Assembly (NCBI GenBank): GCA_016719645.1
Contig: JADJYS010000006.1
Span: 1-64,000 of the forward strand
DNA length: 64,000 nucleotides
DNA from: a bacterium
GTDB lineage: Bacteria > Krumholzibacteriota > Krumholzibacteriia > LZORAL124-64-63
Direction of reading: 5' to 3'
The position numbers were made by a program, and so were the translations under genes. Below are positions 39,119 through 56,731 of this stretch, one piece after another (position 1 is the first letter of the stretch; each line of letters begins with the position of its first letter). Under the pieces are notes generated by a model that saw only the letters and a program-made list of their open reading frames with translations, was not told the origin of the DNA and searched no databases.

Positions 39119-39505
39119 ATGTCGGAGATCAAGCTGAGCGCGAACGGCCAGAAGGTCCTGGAGATGATCGAGTCCATGACGGTCCTCGAGGCCGCCGACC
39201 TGGTCAAGGCGATGGAGGAGAAGTTCGGCGTGAGCGCCGCCGCCCCCATGGCCATGATGGCCGCCCCGGCCGCCGCGGCCGTCGTCGAGGAGAAGGACGA
39301 GTTCACCGTCATGCTCACCGGCGCGGGCGACAAGAAGATCCAGGTCATCAAGGAAGTCCGGGCCATCACCGGCCTGGGCCTCAAGGAGGCCAAGGACCTC
39401 GTCGAGGGCGCCCCTTCGGCCGTGAAGGAAGGCGTTTCCAAGGCCGAGGCCGAGCAGATCAAGGCCAAGCTCGAAGAGGCCGGCGCGATCATCGACCTGA
39501 AGTAA
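39119..39505 (+). CDS. rplL: 50S ribosomal protein L7/L12
   Basis: 128 residues from ATG 39119 after AAGGAGAG. N-terminal dimerisation helices (LEMIESMTVLEAADLVKAME), Ala-rich hinge (AAPMAMMAAPAAAAVVEEKD) and the factor-binding C-terminal domain (IQVIKEVRAITGLGLKEAKD, LVEGAPSAVKEGVSKAEAEQ). Recruits EF-Tu and EF-G. A strong perfect hairpin follows before rpoB. Confidence 0.97.
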   Translation: MSEIKLSANGQKVLEMIESMTVLEAADLVKAMEEKFGVSAAAPMAMMAAPAAAAVVEEKDEFTVMLTGAGDKKIQVIKEVRAITGLGLKEAKDLVEGAPSAVKEGVSKAEAEQIKAKLEEAGAIIDLK

Positions 39506-39523
39506 GCCGCGCGTCCCGCACGT

Positions 39524-39552
39524 CCCCCCGCCCGGCCGCGCCGGGCGGGGGG
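39524..39552 (+). terminator. perfect 13-bp hairpin between rplL and rpoB (attenuator-like)
   Basis: CCCCCCGCCCGGC (39524-39536) is exactly complementary to GCCGGGCGGGGGG (39540-39552) with a 3-base loop CGC. No T-run follows, so it is not a classic intrinsic terminator. In E. coli the rplL-rpoB gap holds an attenuator and an RNase III site that lower rpoBC expression relative to ribosomal proteins; an equivalent role is inferred. Confidence 0.6.
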
Positions 39553-39619
39553 AGATCGTCCGGCGCGCCGACCGCGGCGCCCGGCATGAACGGTACCCCC
39601 CCTGGCGAGGTGACGACCC

Positions 39620-43462
<3,843 letters not shown>

Positions 43463-43490
43463 TCCCGACGGGTCCGCGAGGAGGTTGCAG

Positions 43491-47684
<4,194 letters not shown>

Positions 47685-47739
47685 GGTCCCGGAGCGACCC
47701 CGGTGCGGCCCCAGGTCGCCCCGTGGTCGCCCCGCGGGC

Positions 47740-47757
47740 CCGCCGGGAGGCCGGCGG
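47740..47757 (+). terminator. short GC hairpin after rpoC
   Basis: CCGCCGG (47740-47746) and CCGGCGG (47751-47757) form a 7-bp stem with loop GAGG, 55 bases after rpoC and before the str promoter. No T-run, so at best a weak or factor-dependent stop. Confidence 0.35.
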
Positions 47758-47791
47758 ATCGCGCAAGTGAGGGAAAAACCTGCGGGATCGC

Positions 47792-47818
47792 TTGACAAAG
47801 GTCGCGCCGGGTTATAAC
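47792..47818 (+). promoter_or_regulatory. promoter of the str (rpsL) operon
   Basis: TTGACA at 47792-47797 and TATAAC at 47813-47818. The 15-base spacer is shorter than ideal, but both hexamers are near consensus in otherwise GC-rich DNA. The rpsL start lies about 100 bases downstream, leaving an untranslated leader. Confidence 0.65.
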
Positions 47819-47917
47819 CTTTCCGTTCTGTGCCGAAGGGGCGGTGTGCCCCCACGGCCTTGATTTTGCCCGGAACGACGCCCGTGGGCGCCCGACCGGC
47901 GACGAGGGAGACGAGAA

Positions 47918-48298
47918 TTGCCGACCCTGAATCAGCTCGTGCGCAAAGGCCGCCAGCAGGTGCTCGTCAAGAGCAAGAGCCCGGCGCTGCAGGGTTGCCC
48001 CCAGCGCAAGGGCGTCTGCACCCGCGTCTACACCCAGACGCCGAAGAAGCCCAACTCGGCCCTGCGCAAGATCGCCCGCGTGCGCCTGACCAACGGCATC
48101 GAGGTCACCGCCTACATCGGCGGCGAGGGCCACAACCTGCAGGAGCACAGCATCGTGCTGGTGCGCGGCGGTCGCGTCAAGGACCTGCCCGGCGTCCGCT
48201 ACCACATCGTGCGCGGCACCCAGGACGCCTCCAGCGTGGAGGCCCGCCGGCAGGGCCGCTCGAAGTACGGCGCCAAGCGCCCCAAGGTGAAGTCCTGA
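47918..48298 (+). CDS. rpsL: 30S ribosomal protein S12
   Basis: 126 residues from TTG 47918 after GAGGGAGACGAG. PTLNQLVRKGRQQVLVKSKS, LQGCPQRKGVCTRVYTQTPK, KPNSALRKIARVRLTNG, GHNLQEHSIVLVRGGRVKDL and PGVRYHIVRG show an ordinary S12 at the decoding centre. The two Lys linked to streptomycin resistance (KKPNSAL and RVKDLPG regions) are wild type. First gene of the str operon. Confidence 0.97.
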   Translation: MPTLNQLVRKGRQQVLVKSKSPALQGCPQRKGVCTRVYTQTPKKPNSALRKIARVRLTNGIEVTAYIGGEGHNLQEHSIVLVRGGRVKDLPGVRYHIVRGTQDASSVEARRQGRSKYGAKRPKVKS

Positions 48299-48353
48299 CC
48301 CACAGGGTCGGCGGATGCGGGGCCGCGGGTCCCGCCAAGGAGTAGTCAGCAAC

Positions 48354-48824
48354 ATGGCCAGGCGCAGACGACCCGAACGACGCCACATCACCCCGGACCA
48401 CCGGTACGGGGACGCCGTCGTGACGAAGTTCATCAACTACGTGATGTCCGACGGCAAGCGCAGCGTCGCCGAGCGGATGGTCTACGAGGCGATGGACATG
48501 ATCAAGGAGAAGACGGGGCAGGAGGGCGTGGACGTCTTCCGCGCCGCCCTGAGCAACGTCAAGCCCAGCCTGGAAGTGAAGTCCCGCCGCATCGGCGGCG
48601 CGACGTACCAGGTGCCCGTCGAGGTCCGCCCCGACCGGCGCCAGATGCTCGCCATGCACTGGATCATCAGCTTCGCCCGCACCCGGCCCGAACACACGTT
48701 CGCCGAGCGGCTGGCTGCCGAGCTCGTCCTGGCCAGCAAGAACGAAGGACCGTCTATCAAGAAGCGCGAAGACACACACCGGATGGCTGATGCGAACAAG
48801 GCGTTCGCCCACTGCCGTTGGTAA
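48354..48824 (+). CDS. rpsG: 30S ribosomal protein S7
   Basis: 156 residues from ATG 48354 after AAGGAG. MARRRRPERRHITPDHRYGD, VVTKFINYVMSDGKRSVAER, GGATYQVPVEVRPDRRQMLA and FAERLAAELVLASKNEGPSI, KKREDTHRMADANKAFAHCR follow the family throughout. Head protein that nucleates 3' domain assembly of 16S rRNA and represses the str operon in E. coli. A 174-base gap with a GCCCC/GGGGC mini-hairpin (48940-48952) precedes fusA. Confidence 0.97.
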   Translation: MARRRRPERRHITPDHRYGDAVVTKFINYVMSDGKRSVAERMVYEAMDMIKEKTGQEGVDVFRAALSNVKPSLEVKSRRIGGATYQVPVEVRPDRRQMLAMHWIISFARTRPEHTFAERLAAELVLASKNEGPSIKKREDTHRMADANKAFAHCRW

Positions 48825-48998
48825 TGGTCCCTCTCGTTCAGGTCCACACAGCGCTTCGCTAGGAATGCCGGAGCGACAGGAACGAATAGCCCGTACGGTC
48901 GCCGCAGGAGGCGGGACCTGGGCAGTCGACGACGGACAGGCCCCTCTGGGGCGACTGTGCGAGTCGAATGCTTGCGGCCCGGGCATCATGGGGTGAAC

Positions 48999-51110
48999 GT
49001 GGCGCGCCGAGTGACTCTGCAGAAGGTTCGCAACATCGGCATCATGGCCCACATCGATGCGGGCAAGACGACGACGACCGAGCGGATCCTCTACTACACC
49101 GGGCGCGTGCACATCCCCGGCGAAGTCCACGACGGGGCGACCCAGATGGACTTCATGGAGCAGGAGAAGGAACGCGGCATCACCATCACGGCGGCCGCGA
49201 CCACCTGCGCCTGGCGCGACCACCGCGTCAACATCATCGACACCCCGGGGCACGTCGATTTCACCGTGGAGGTGGAACGCAGCCTGCGGGTCCTGGACGG
49301 GGCGGTGGCGGTCTTCTGCGCGGTCGGCGGCGTGGAGCCCCAGTCGGAGACGGTCTGGCGGCAGGCCGACAAGTATCGGGTCCCGCGCATCGCGTTCGTC
49401 AACAAGATGGACCGGCCGGGAGCGGACTTCGACCGGGTCGTGGGGATGATGAAGGAGCGGCTCGGGGCGCGGCCGGCGCCGATCCAGCTGCCGGACGGAA
49501 GCGGCGAGGACTTCCGGGGCGTGATCGACCTGCTGACGATGCGGGTGCGGTACCCCGACCAGGCCGACCTGGGCGCCAGCTTCGAGGACGCGGAGATCCC
49601 GGCGGCGAGGCTCCCGGCGGCGCGGCAGGCCCGCGCGAAGCTGGTCGAGACGGTGGCCGAGGTCGACGAGCAGATGATGGAGTGCTACCTCGAGGAGCGG
49701 GAACCCGCGGACGAGGAACTCCTGGCCGGACTGCGGCGCGCCACCCTGGGCGCCCACCTGGTGCCGGTGCTCTGCGGGTCGGCGTTCAAGAACAACGGCG
49801 TCCAGAAGCTGCTCGACGCCGTGGTGGATTTCCTGCCTTCGCCGCTCGACCTGCCGCCGGTGCGGGGGTGGCGGACGCAGGACGGGGAAGGCGGGGCCGG
49901 GACCGAGACGGAGTCCCGGGCGGTGGACGACGACGAGCCGTTCAGCGCCATCGCCTTCAAGATCGTGACGGATCCCTTCGTGTCCCGGCTGGCTTACGTC
50001 CGGGTCTACAGCGGGGTGCTCAAGGCGGGCGGGGTCGTCCTGAACGCCAACACGGGCAAGAAGGAGCGGATCGGCAAGATCTACCGGATGCACGCCAACA
50101 AGCGTGAAGAGGTGGAGGAAGTCGGGACCGGGGACATCGTGGCGGTGTCCGGCTTCAAGCAGATCCGCACGGGAGACACGCTCTGCGCCATCGAGAGGCC
50201 GATCCTGCTCGAGGCGATGAGTTTCCCGGAACCGGTCATCTTCGTGGCGATCGAGCCCAAGACGAAGGCCGATCAGGACAAGATGACCGAGGCGCTGGCG
50301 GGGCTGGCGGACGAGGACCCCACCTTCAGGGTGAAGGTGGACCCCGAGACCGGCCAGATGATCATCAGCGGGATGGGCGAGCTGCATCTGGAGATCATCA
50401 CGGATCGGATGCAGAGGGAATTCGGGGTCCGGGCCAACGTCGGCAAGCCCCAGGTCGCCTACCGCGAGACGATCACCGCCCCGGCGGAAGCGGACTTCCG
50501 CCTCGAGCGCCAGGCGGGGACCAAGGTCCAGTTCGCGCACGTCAGGCTGGCCGTCGAACCGGCCGCCTACGGGGAAGGCCTGAGCTTCTCGAGCGGCGTG
50601 CCGGTGGACAGGTTGCCGGCGGAGTTCCAGCGGGCCGTGCAGGAGGCGAGCCTCCAGGCCTGCGGGAGCGGGATCCTGGCCGGCCACCCGCTGGTGGACC
50701 TGCGGATCCGGCTGACGGGGGGCACCTTCGAGGAGGACGCCTCCAGCGAGCCGGCCTTCCGGGCGGCGGGCGCCGAGGCCCTGCGCCGGGCGGCCCAGGA
50801 CGCGCGGCCGGCCCTGCTCGAACCGGTGATGGACGTCGAGGTGGTGGTCCCGGCGGCGTACCTCGGGGACGTGACCGGGCACCTCAACTCGAAGCGCGGG
50901 CAGATCCAGCATCTGGAGCCGCGCGGGGACGTCCAGGTGATCCGGGCCGAGGTGCCGCTCAGCGAGATGTTCGGCTACGCGACGCAGGTCAGGTCGCTGA
51001 CCCAGGGACGCGCGACGTACACGATGCAGTTCGCCCGCTACGAGCGGGCGCCCGAAAAGATCGCGACGGAAATCAAGCAGCGTTACATGGGCGTCTGGAA
51101 CCGCCCGTGA
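48999..51110 (+). CDS. fusA: elongation factor G, divergent domain IV
   Basis: 703 residues. GTG 48999 (reading MARRVTLQKVRNIGIMAHID) matches the family start; GTG 48993 is an alternative. GTPase motifs are intact: AHIDAGKTTTTERIL, RGITITAAAT, DTPGHVDFTVEVERS, NKMDRPGADF. Domain II-III and V (VPLSEMFGYATQVRSLTQGR, ATYTMQFARYE) look normal. Domain IV departs: where E. coli has GGRGQYGHV it reads AGTKVQFAHV, and the tip GSYHDVDSSE reads GTFEEDASSE, replacing the conserved tip His with Glu578. It may belong to one of the known divergent EF-G subfamilies. Location after rpsG in the str operon nevertheless fits the translocase. Confidence 0.93.
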   Translation: MARRVTLQKVRNIGIMAHIDAGKTTTTERILYYTGRVHIPGEVHDGATQMDFMEQEKERGITITAAATTCAWRDHRVNIIDTPGHVDFTVEVERSLRVLDGAVAVFCAVGGVEPQSETVWRQADKYRVPRIAFVNKMDRPGADFDRVVGMMKERLGARPAPIQLPDGSGEDFRGVIDLLTMRVRYPDQADLGASFEDAEIPAARLPAARQARAKLVETVAEVDEQMMECYLEEREPADEELLAGLRRATLGAHLVPVLCGSAFKNNGVQKLLDAVVDFLPSPLDLPPVRGWRTQDGEGGAGTETESRAVDDDEPFSAIAFKIVTDPFVSRLAYVRVYSGVLKAGGVVLNANTGKKERIGKIYRMHANKREEVEEVGTGDIVAVSGFKQIRTGDTLCAIERPILLEAMSFPEPVIFVAIEPKTKADQDKMTEALAGLADEDPTFRVKVDPETGQMIISGMGELHLEIITDRMQREFGVRANVGKPQVAYRETITAPAEADFRLERQAGTKVQFAHVRLAVEPAAYGEGLSFSSGVPVDRLPAEFQRAVQEASLQACGSGILAGHPLVDLRIRLTGGTFEEDASSEPAFRAAGAEALRRAAQDARPALLEPVMDVEVVVPAAYLGDVTGHLNSKRGQIQHLEPRGDVQVIRAEVPLSEMFGYATQVRSLTQGRATYTMQFARYERAPEKIATEIKQRYMGVWNRP

Positions 51111-51154
51111 CAACAGGGCCCGCCCCGACGACGTCGAGAAGGAGGTAGCCAGCC

Positions 51155-52348
<1,194 letters not shown>

Positions 52349-52364
52349 ACGGACGGGAACGGAA

Positions 52365-52385
52365 GGCCGGGCCCCGCGCCCGGCC
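52365..52385 (+). terminator. 8-bp hairpin between tuf and rpsJ
   Basis: GGCCGGGC (52365-52372) and GCCCGGCC (52378-52385) form a perfect stem with a 5-base loop, 17 bases after the tuf stop. No T-run. It could partly end the str transcript or act as an S10-operon leader element. Confidence 0.45.
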
Positions 52386-52456
52386 CGCGACAGGTGAGCA
52401 GGCGCCGCGCGGCGCGGCGATGCTGGAGTAGCCATCGCAGAACAAGGAGAACCGAC

Positions 52457-52765
52457 TTGGCCAGACAGAAGATCAAGATCCGCCTGAAGGCCTACGAGCC
52501 CGCGGTGCTGGATCGCTCGGCGCTGATGATCGTGCAGACGGCCCTGCGGACGGGCGCCCTGGTGCGGGGGCCGGTGCCCCTGCCGACGCGCCGTTCGACC
52601 TACTGCGTGCTGCGCTCGCCCCACGTGGACAAGAAGTCCCGCGAGCAGTTCGAGATGCGCGTGCACAAGCGGCTCATCGAGATCGAGAACTCGACTCCCC
52701 AGACGACCGAGTTCCTCAAGAAGCTGACGCTGCCCGCCAGCGTCGATGTCGAGATCAAGGTCTGA
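52457..52765 (+). CDS. rpsJ: 30S ribosomal protein S10
   Basis: 102 residues from TTG 52457 after AAGGAGA. ARQKIKIRLKAYEPAVLDRS, GPVPLPTRRSTYCVLRSPHV, DKKSREQFEMRVHKRLIEIE and a beta-strand C-terminus are standard, including the loop that contacts NusB/NusG. First gene of the S10 operon. No separate promoter is obvious in the 108-base gap after tuf, so read-through from str is likely. Confidence 0.97.
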   Translation: MARQKIKIRLKAYEPAVLDRSALMIVQTALRTGALVRGPVPLPTRRSTYCVLRSPHVDKKSREQFEMRVHKRLIEIENSTPQTTEFLKKLTLPASVDVEIKV

Positions 52766-52788
52766 GGCGAAGGCGCCAGGGAGCAACC

Positions 52789-53412
52789 ATGAACGGAATG
52801 ATCGGCAGGAAGCTCGGCATGACCCGCATCTTCGACCAGGAAGGGCGGCACGTGCCGGTGACGGTGATCGAGGCCGGGCCCTGCGTCGTGACGCAGGTCA
52901 AGACGGCCGCGGGCCTCGACAAGTACGACGCCGTGCAGCTCGGCTTCGGCCCGCTGAAGCCCAAGAACGCGCCGCGCCCCCAGAAGGGCCACTTCGCGAA
53001 GGCCGACAGCGGCCCGCTGCGCGTGGTGGGCGAGTTCACCCTCGACGAGGGCGACGCCTACGCGCGGGGCGACCGGGTCGACGTGTCGCTGTTCGCGGAC
53101 GTGGTCCGCGTCGACGTGACCGGCGTGACCCGCGGGTTCGGGTTCCAGGGGCGCATCAAGCGCTGGAACCAGGGCCGCGGCCCCGCCTCCCACGGCTCGA
53201 AGAACGTGCGCATGTCCGGCTCGACCGGTATGCACACCAAGCCCGGCCGCTCGCTCAAGAACACGAGCATGGCGGGTCAGCTCGGCAACAAGCAGGAGAC
53301 CAAGAAGAACCTGTCGGTGGTCCGGGTCGACCAGGAGCGCAACCTGCTGCTCGTCAAGGGCAGCGTGCCCGGCAGCAAGAACGGGATCGTGTACATCCGG
53401 GTCAGCCGCTGA
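52789..53412 (+). CDS. rplC: 50S ribosomal protein L3
   Basis: 207 residues from ATG 52789 after AGGGAG. MNGMIGRKLGMTRIFDQEGR, VPVTVIEAGPCVVTQVKTA, GVTRGFGFQGRIKRWNQGRG, PASHGSKNVRMSGSTGMHTK and PGRSLKNTSMAGQLGNK form the extended loop reaching the peptidyl-transferase centre. Standard second gene of the S10 operon. Confidence 0.97.
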   Translation: MNGMIGRKLGMTRIFDQEGRHVPVTVIEAGPCVVTQVKTAAGLDKYDAVQLGFGPLKPKNAPRPQKGHFAKADSGPLRVVGEFTLDEGDAYARGDRVDVSLFADVVRVDVTGVTRGFGFQGRIKRWNQGRGPASHGSKNVRMSGSTGMHTKPGRSLKNTSMAGQLGNKQETKKNLSVVRVDQERNLLLVKGSVPGSKNGIVYIRVSR

Positions 53413-53450
53413 ACGGCCCGGCCGGCTCACGAGGGAACAGAGGTCTAACG

Positions 53451-54080
53451 ATGGCAACCGCGAACCTGTACAACCGCAGCGGCGAGACGGTCGGCAAGGT
53501 CGACCTTCCCGATTCGCTGTTCGCGCAAGAGGTGCACAAGCAGGCCCTCTACGAGGCCGTGCGCTGCTACCTGGCCAACCAGCGCCAGGGCACGCACGAC
53601 ACCAAGACGCGCGGCGAGGTCTGCAAGTCCAGCCGCAAGCTGTACCGCCAGAAGGGCACGGGCCGCGCCCGCGCGGGCAGCGCCAAGTCGCCCCTGCGCG
53701 TCGGCGGCGGCACGGTCTTCGGGCCGCACCCCCGCGACTACAGCTACAAGCTGCCCAAGAAGGTCAAGCGCCTGGCCCTGTGCTCCGCGCTCAGCGACCG
53801 CGCCGCCAACGAGCGGGTCGCCGTGGTGGAGGACTTCGCCATGGAGAAGCCGCGCACGGCCGAGCTGGCGAAGCTGCTCAAGGGGATCGCCGCCGAGGGC
53901 CGCCACACCCTGGTGGTGCTGCCGGATTCGGGCGGCAACGTCTTCAAGTCGCTGCGGAACATCCAGGGCGTGCGCGTCATGCGTCACGCCGATCTCAACA
54001 CGTACACCATCCTCTGGGCCGACCACCTGGTCTTCACCAAGGGGTCGCTCAGCGGTGCCGAGGAGGTGTTCGGAGCGTGA
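53451..54080 (+). CDS. rplD: 50S ribosomal protein L4
   Basis: 209 residues from ATG 53451. VDLPDSLFAQEVHKQALYEA, RQGTHDTKTRGEVCKSSRKL, YRQKGTGRARAGSAKSPLRV, GGGTVFGPHPRDYSYKLPKK and KVKRLALCSALSDRA define L4, including the tunnel-wall loop where macrolide resistance mutations occur. In E. coli L4 represses this operon. Its stop overlaps the rplW start (GTGA). Confidence 0.97.
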   Translation: MATANLYNRSGETVGKVDLPDSLFAQEVHKQALYEAVRCYLANQRQGTHDTKTRGEVCKSSRKLYRQKGTGRARAGSAKSPLRVGGGTVFGPHPRDYSYKLPKKVKRLALCSALSDRAANERVAVVEDFAMEKPRTAELAKLLKGIAAEGRHTLVVLPDSGGNVFKSLRNIQGVRVMRHADLNTYTILWADHLVFTKGSLSGAEEVFGA

Positions 54081-54367
54081 AGGACCTGAGCAAGGTGATC
54101 CAGCGCCCCTTGATCACGGAGCGGGGCTCCGACCTGCGGGAGAAGTACAACCAGTACTTCTTCCAGGTCGCGCCCGCGGCCAACAAGCACGAGATCAAGC
54201 AGGCCGTCGAGCTGTTCTTCGGGGTCAAGGTCGAGAGCGTGCGCACCATGAACATGCTGGGCAAGGTCAAGCGGCTGGGCCGCTTCTCCGGCAAGCGCGC
54301 CGACTGGAAAAAGGCCGTGGTCACCCTCGCCGAGGGCGACAGCATCGACGTCTTCGACAACGTCTAG
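54077..54367 (+). CDS. rplW: 50S ribosomal protein L23
   Basis: 96 residues from GTG 54077, which overlaps the L4 stop. VIQRPLITERGSDLREKYNQ, YFFQVAPAANKHEIKQAVEL, FFGVKVESVRTMNMLGKVKR and KKAVVTLAEGDSIDVFDNV are typical. It lies at the tunnel exit and docks trigger factor and SRP. Confidence 0.96.
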   Translation: MKDLSKVIQRPLITERGSDLREKYNQYFFQVAPAANKHEIKQAVELFFGVKVESVRTMNMLGKVKRLGRFSGKRADWKKAVVTLAEGDSIDVFDNV

Positions 54368-54410
54368 CGCGGGCGCCGCGCGCGGCGCGGCGTGATCGAT
54401 AGGGGTAGCA

Positions 54411-55238
54411 ATGGCCATCAAGAAACTGAAGCCCGTGACGCCCGGACAGCGCTTCCGCACGGTCTCCGACTTCAGCGAGCTGACCGCGAGTCGTCCCGAG
54501 AAGTCGCTGCTCGAGCCCCTCAACAAGACGGGCGGGCGCAACAACAACGGCCGCATCACCAGCCGGCACCGCGGCGGCGGCCACAAGCGCCGGTACCGCC
54601 TGATCGACTTCAAGCGCGACAAGCGCGACATCCCGGCGCGCGTGGCGACGGTCGAGTACGACCCGAACCGCAGCGCCCGCATCGCCCTGCTGTCCTACGC
54701 GGACGGCGAGAAGCGCTACATCCTCTGGCCGAACGGCCTGAAGGTGAACGACACGGTGCTGGCCGGCGAGGCCGCCACGTTCAACGTGGGCAACTCGCTG
54801 CCGCTGCACCGCGTGCCCCTGGGCACCCTGGTGCACAACGTCGAGCTGCAGATCGGCCGCGGCGGCCAGATCGTGCGCAGCGCCGGCTCGTTCGCCCAGG
54901 TGCTGGCCAAGGAGGGCGACTACGTCACCCTGCGCCTGCCCAGCGGCGAGGTGCGCATGGTGCACCGCAACTGCTACGCCACCATCGGCGAGGTCGGCAA
55001 CTCCGAGCACGAGAACGTCGTGATCGGCAAGGCGGGCAAGACCCGCTGGCTCGGCCGCCGCCCCAAGGTGCGCGGCGTGGCCATGAACCCGGTCGACCAC
55101 CCGCACGGCGGCGGCGAGGGCCGCACCTCGGGCGGCCGCCACCCGGTCACGCCCTGGGGCGTGCCCACCAAGGGCTTCAAGACGCGTCACAAGAAGCCGT
55201 CCGACCGATTCATCGTGCGGCGGCGGGGCAAGAAGTAG
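54411..55238 (+). CDS. rplB: 50S ribosomal protein L2
   Basis: 275 residues from ATG 54411. IKKLKPVTPGQRFRTVSDFS, GRNNNGRITSRHRGGGHKRR, YRLIDFKRDKRDIPARVATV, then GEVGNSEHENVVIGKAG and the C-terminal peptidyl-transferase-linked block GVAMNPVDHPHGGGEGRTSG with its conserved His, GRHPVTPWGVPTKGFKTR. Full length and ordinary. Confidence 0.98.
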   Translation: MAIKKLKPVTPGQRFRTVSDFSELTASRPEKSLLEPLNKTGGRNNNGRITSRHRGGGHKRRYRLIDFKRDKRDIPARVATVEYDPNRSARIALLSYADGEKRYILWPNGLKVNDTVLAGEAATFNVGNSLPLHRVPLGTLVHNVELQIGRGGQIVRSAGSFAQVLAKEGDYVTLRLPSGEVRMVHRNCYATIGEVGNSEHENVVIGKAGKTRWLGRRPKVRGVAMNPVDHPHGGGEGRTSGGRHPVTPWGVPTKGFKTRHKKPSDRFIVRRRGKK

Positions 55239-55295
55239 AGCAGGACCGCGGTCCGGCTCCGGCCGGCCAGGCCCGGGACGAAGGATGGGAGCAGC

Positions 55296-55571
55296 ATGGC
55301 TCGTTCGATCAAAAAGGGTCCCTTCATCGACGACCACCTCATGAAGAAGGTCGTCGACATGAACGACAAGGGTGAGAAGCGGGTCGTCAAGACCTGGTCG
55401 CGCCGCTCGACGATCGTGCCCGAGTTCCTGGGCCACACGCTCGCCGTCCACAACGGCAAGCAGTTCATCCCGGTCTACGTCCAGGAGAACATGGTGGGCC
55501 ACAAGCTCGGGGAGTTCGCGGCGACGCGGACCTACCGCGGTCACACGAGTAAGGACAAGAAGAAGAAGTAG
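55296..55571 (+). CDS. rpsS: 30S ribosomal protein S19
   Basis: 91 residues from ATG 55296 after GGGAG. MARSIKKGPFIDDHLMKKVV, KTWSRRSTIVPEFLGHTLAV, HNGKQFIPVYVQENMVGHKL and GEFAATRTYRGHTSKDKKKK match the family with the usual basic tail. Head protein at the A-site bridge to the large subunit. Confidence 0.97.
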   Translation: MARSIKKGPFIDDHLMKKVVDMNDKGEKRVVKTWSRRSTIVPEFLGHTLAVHNGKQFIPVYVQENMVGHKLGEFAATRTYRGHTSKDKKKK

Positions 55572-55596
55572 TGCGCCACTGGCGGAGGTAGGTGTC

Positions 55597-55944
55597 ATGG
55601 ACGGCCGTGCAGTCAATCGTTTTGTCAGGATTTCCGCCCGGAAGGCCCGCATCGTGGCCGACCTGGTGCGGGGCAAGCCCGTGGATCAGGCCCTGATGAT
55701 CCTGCGGCTGACGCCGAAGAAGGCGTCGCCCCTGCTCACCAAGGCGATCCTCTCGGCGACGGCGAACGCCCGGGTCGCCGGCGGCGCCGAGACCAGGGTC
55801 GAGAACTCGGGCTTCATCGTCTCGGAGGTCCGGGTCGACGAGGGCCCGACGATGAAGCGGATCCGCCCCCGCGCCCAGGGCCGGGCGTACCGGATCCTCA
55901 AGCGGACCAGCCACATCCAGGTGACGGTTTCCTCCGTCCAGTAG
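55597..55944 (+). CDS. rplV: 50S ribosomal protein L22
   Basis: 115 residues from ATG 55597 after GGAGGT. AVNRFVRISARKARIVADLV, RGKPVDQALMILRLTPKKAS, VDEGPTMKRIRPRAQGRAYR and ILKRTSHIQVTVSS; the beta-hairpin lining the exit tunnel (around PRAQGRA) is normal. Confidence 0.96.
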   Translation: MDGRAVNRFVRISARKARIVADLVRGKPVDQALMILRLTPKKASPLLTKAILSATANARVAGGAETRVENSGFIVSEVRVDEGPTMKRIRPRAQGRAYRILKRTSHIQVTVSSVQ

Positions 55945-56005
55945 GGCGGGGTCAGGGACGGGCGCCGCAGGGGCGCCCCGACAGGCGGTACAGGAAAGGA
56001 CGAGC

Positions 56006-56680
56006 ATGGGTCAGAAAACGCATCCGGTCGGATTCCGTTTGGGAATCGTCAAGGACTGGAACTCTTCGTGGTTCAGCGACAAGAGCTATGCGGACTGGCT
56101 GCAGGAAGACCTGCTGCTGCGGCGCTACGTGACGGCGCGCGTGGGCAGCGCCGGCATCGCCTCGATCAAGATCAAGCGCTACCGCGAGAAGGTGAACGTC
56201 ATCATCTCGACGAGCCGGCCCGGCGTCGTCATCGGCCGGCAGGGCAAGCGCGCCGACGAGCTGCGCGCCGAGCTGCAGCAGACGATCGGCAAGAACGTCA
56301 AGCTGGACGTCGAAGAGGTCAAGAAGCCCGAGCTGTCCGCGCCGCTGGTCGCCGAGCACGTCGCCGCGCAGCTCCAGGGCCGCGTCTCGTTCCGCCGCGC
56401 GATGAAGAAGTCCATCGCCACGGCCATGCGCATGGGCGCCAAGGGCATCAAGATCCGCTGCGCCGGTCGCCTGGGCGGTTCCGAGATGTCCCGCGTCGAG
56501 AACTACCACGACGGCAGCGTGCCCCTGCACACGCTGCGTTCCGACATCGACTACGGCACCACCACGGCCCGCACGACCTACGGCGCCATCGGTGTGAAGG
56601 TGTGGATCTGCAAGGGCGAGATCTTCCCGGCCGATTTCAAGGAGCAGCTGCGTTCCCAGGTGCACGAGGAGCGCGCCTAG
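56006..56680 (+). CDS. rpsC: 30S ribosomal protein S3
   Basis: 224 residues from ATG 56006 after AAAGGACG. MGQKTHPVGFRLGIVKDWNS, the KH domain with VIISTSRPGVVIGRQGKRAD (GxxG loop), ELSAPLVAEHVAAQLQGRVS, FRRAMKKSIATAMRMGAKGI and KIRCAGRLGGSEMSRVENY. Part of the mRNA entry helicase with S4 and S5. Ordinary length, no extension. Confidence 0.97.
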   Translation: MGQKTHPVGFRLGIVKDWNSSWFSDKSYADWLQEDLLLRRYVTARVGSAGIASIKIKRYREKVNVIISTSRPGVVIGRQGKRADELRAELQQTIGKNVKLDVEEVKKPELSAPLVAEHVAAQLQGRVSFRRAMKKSIATAMRMGAKGIKIRCAGRLGGSEMSRVENYHDGSVPLHTLRSDIDYGTTTARTTYGAIGVKVWICKGEIFPADFKEQLRSQVHEERA

Positions 56681-56731
56681 CCACCGCGGACGAGGCCGCC
56701 AGATCGGCCCGACCGGAGAGGACGACGAGTC

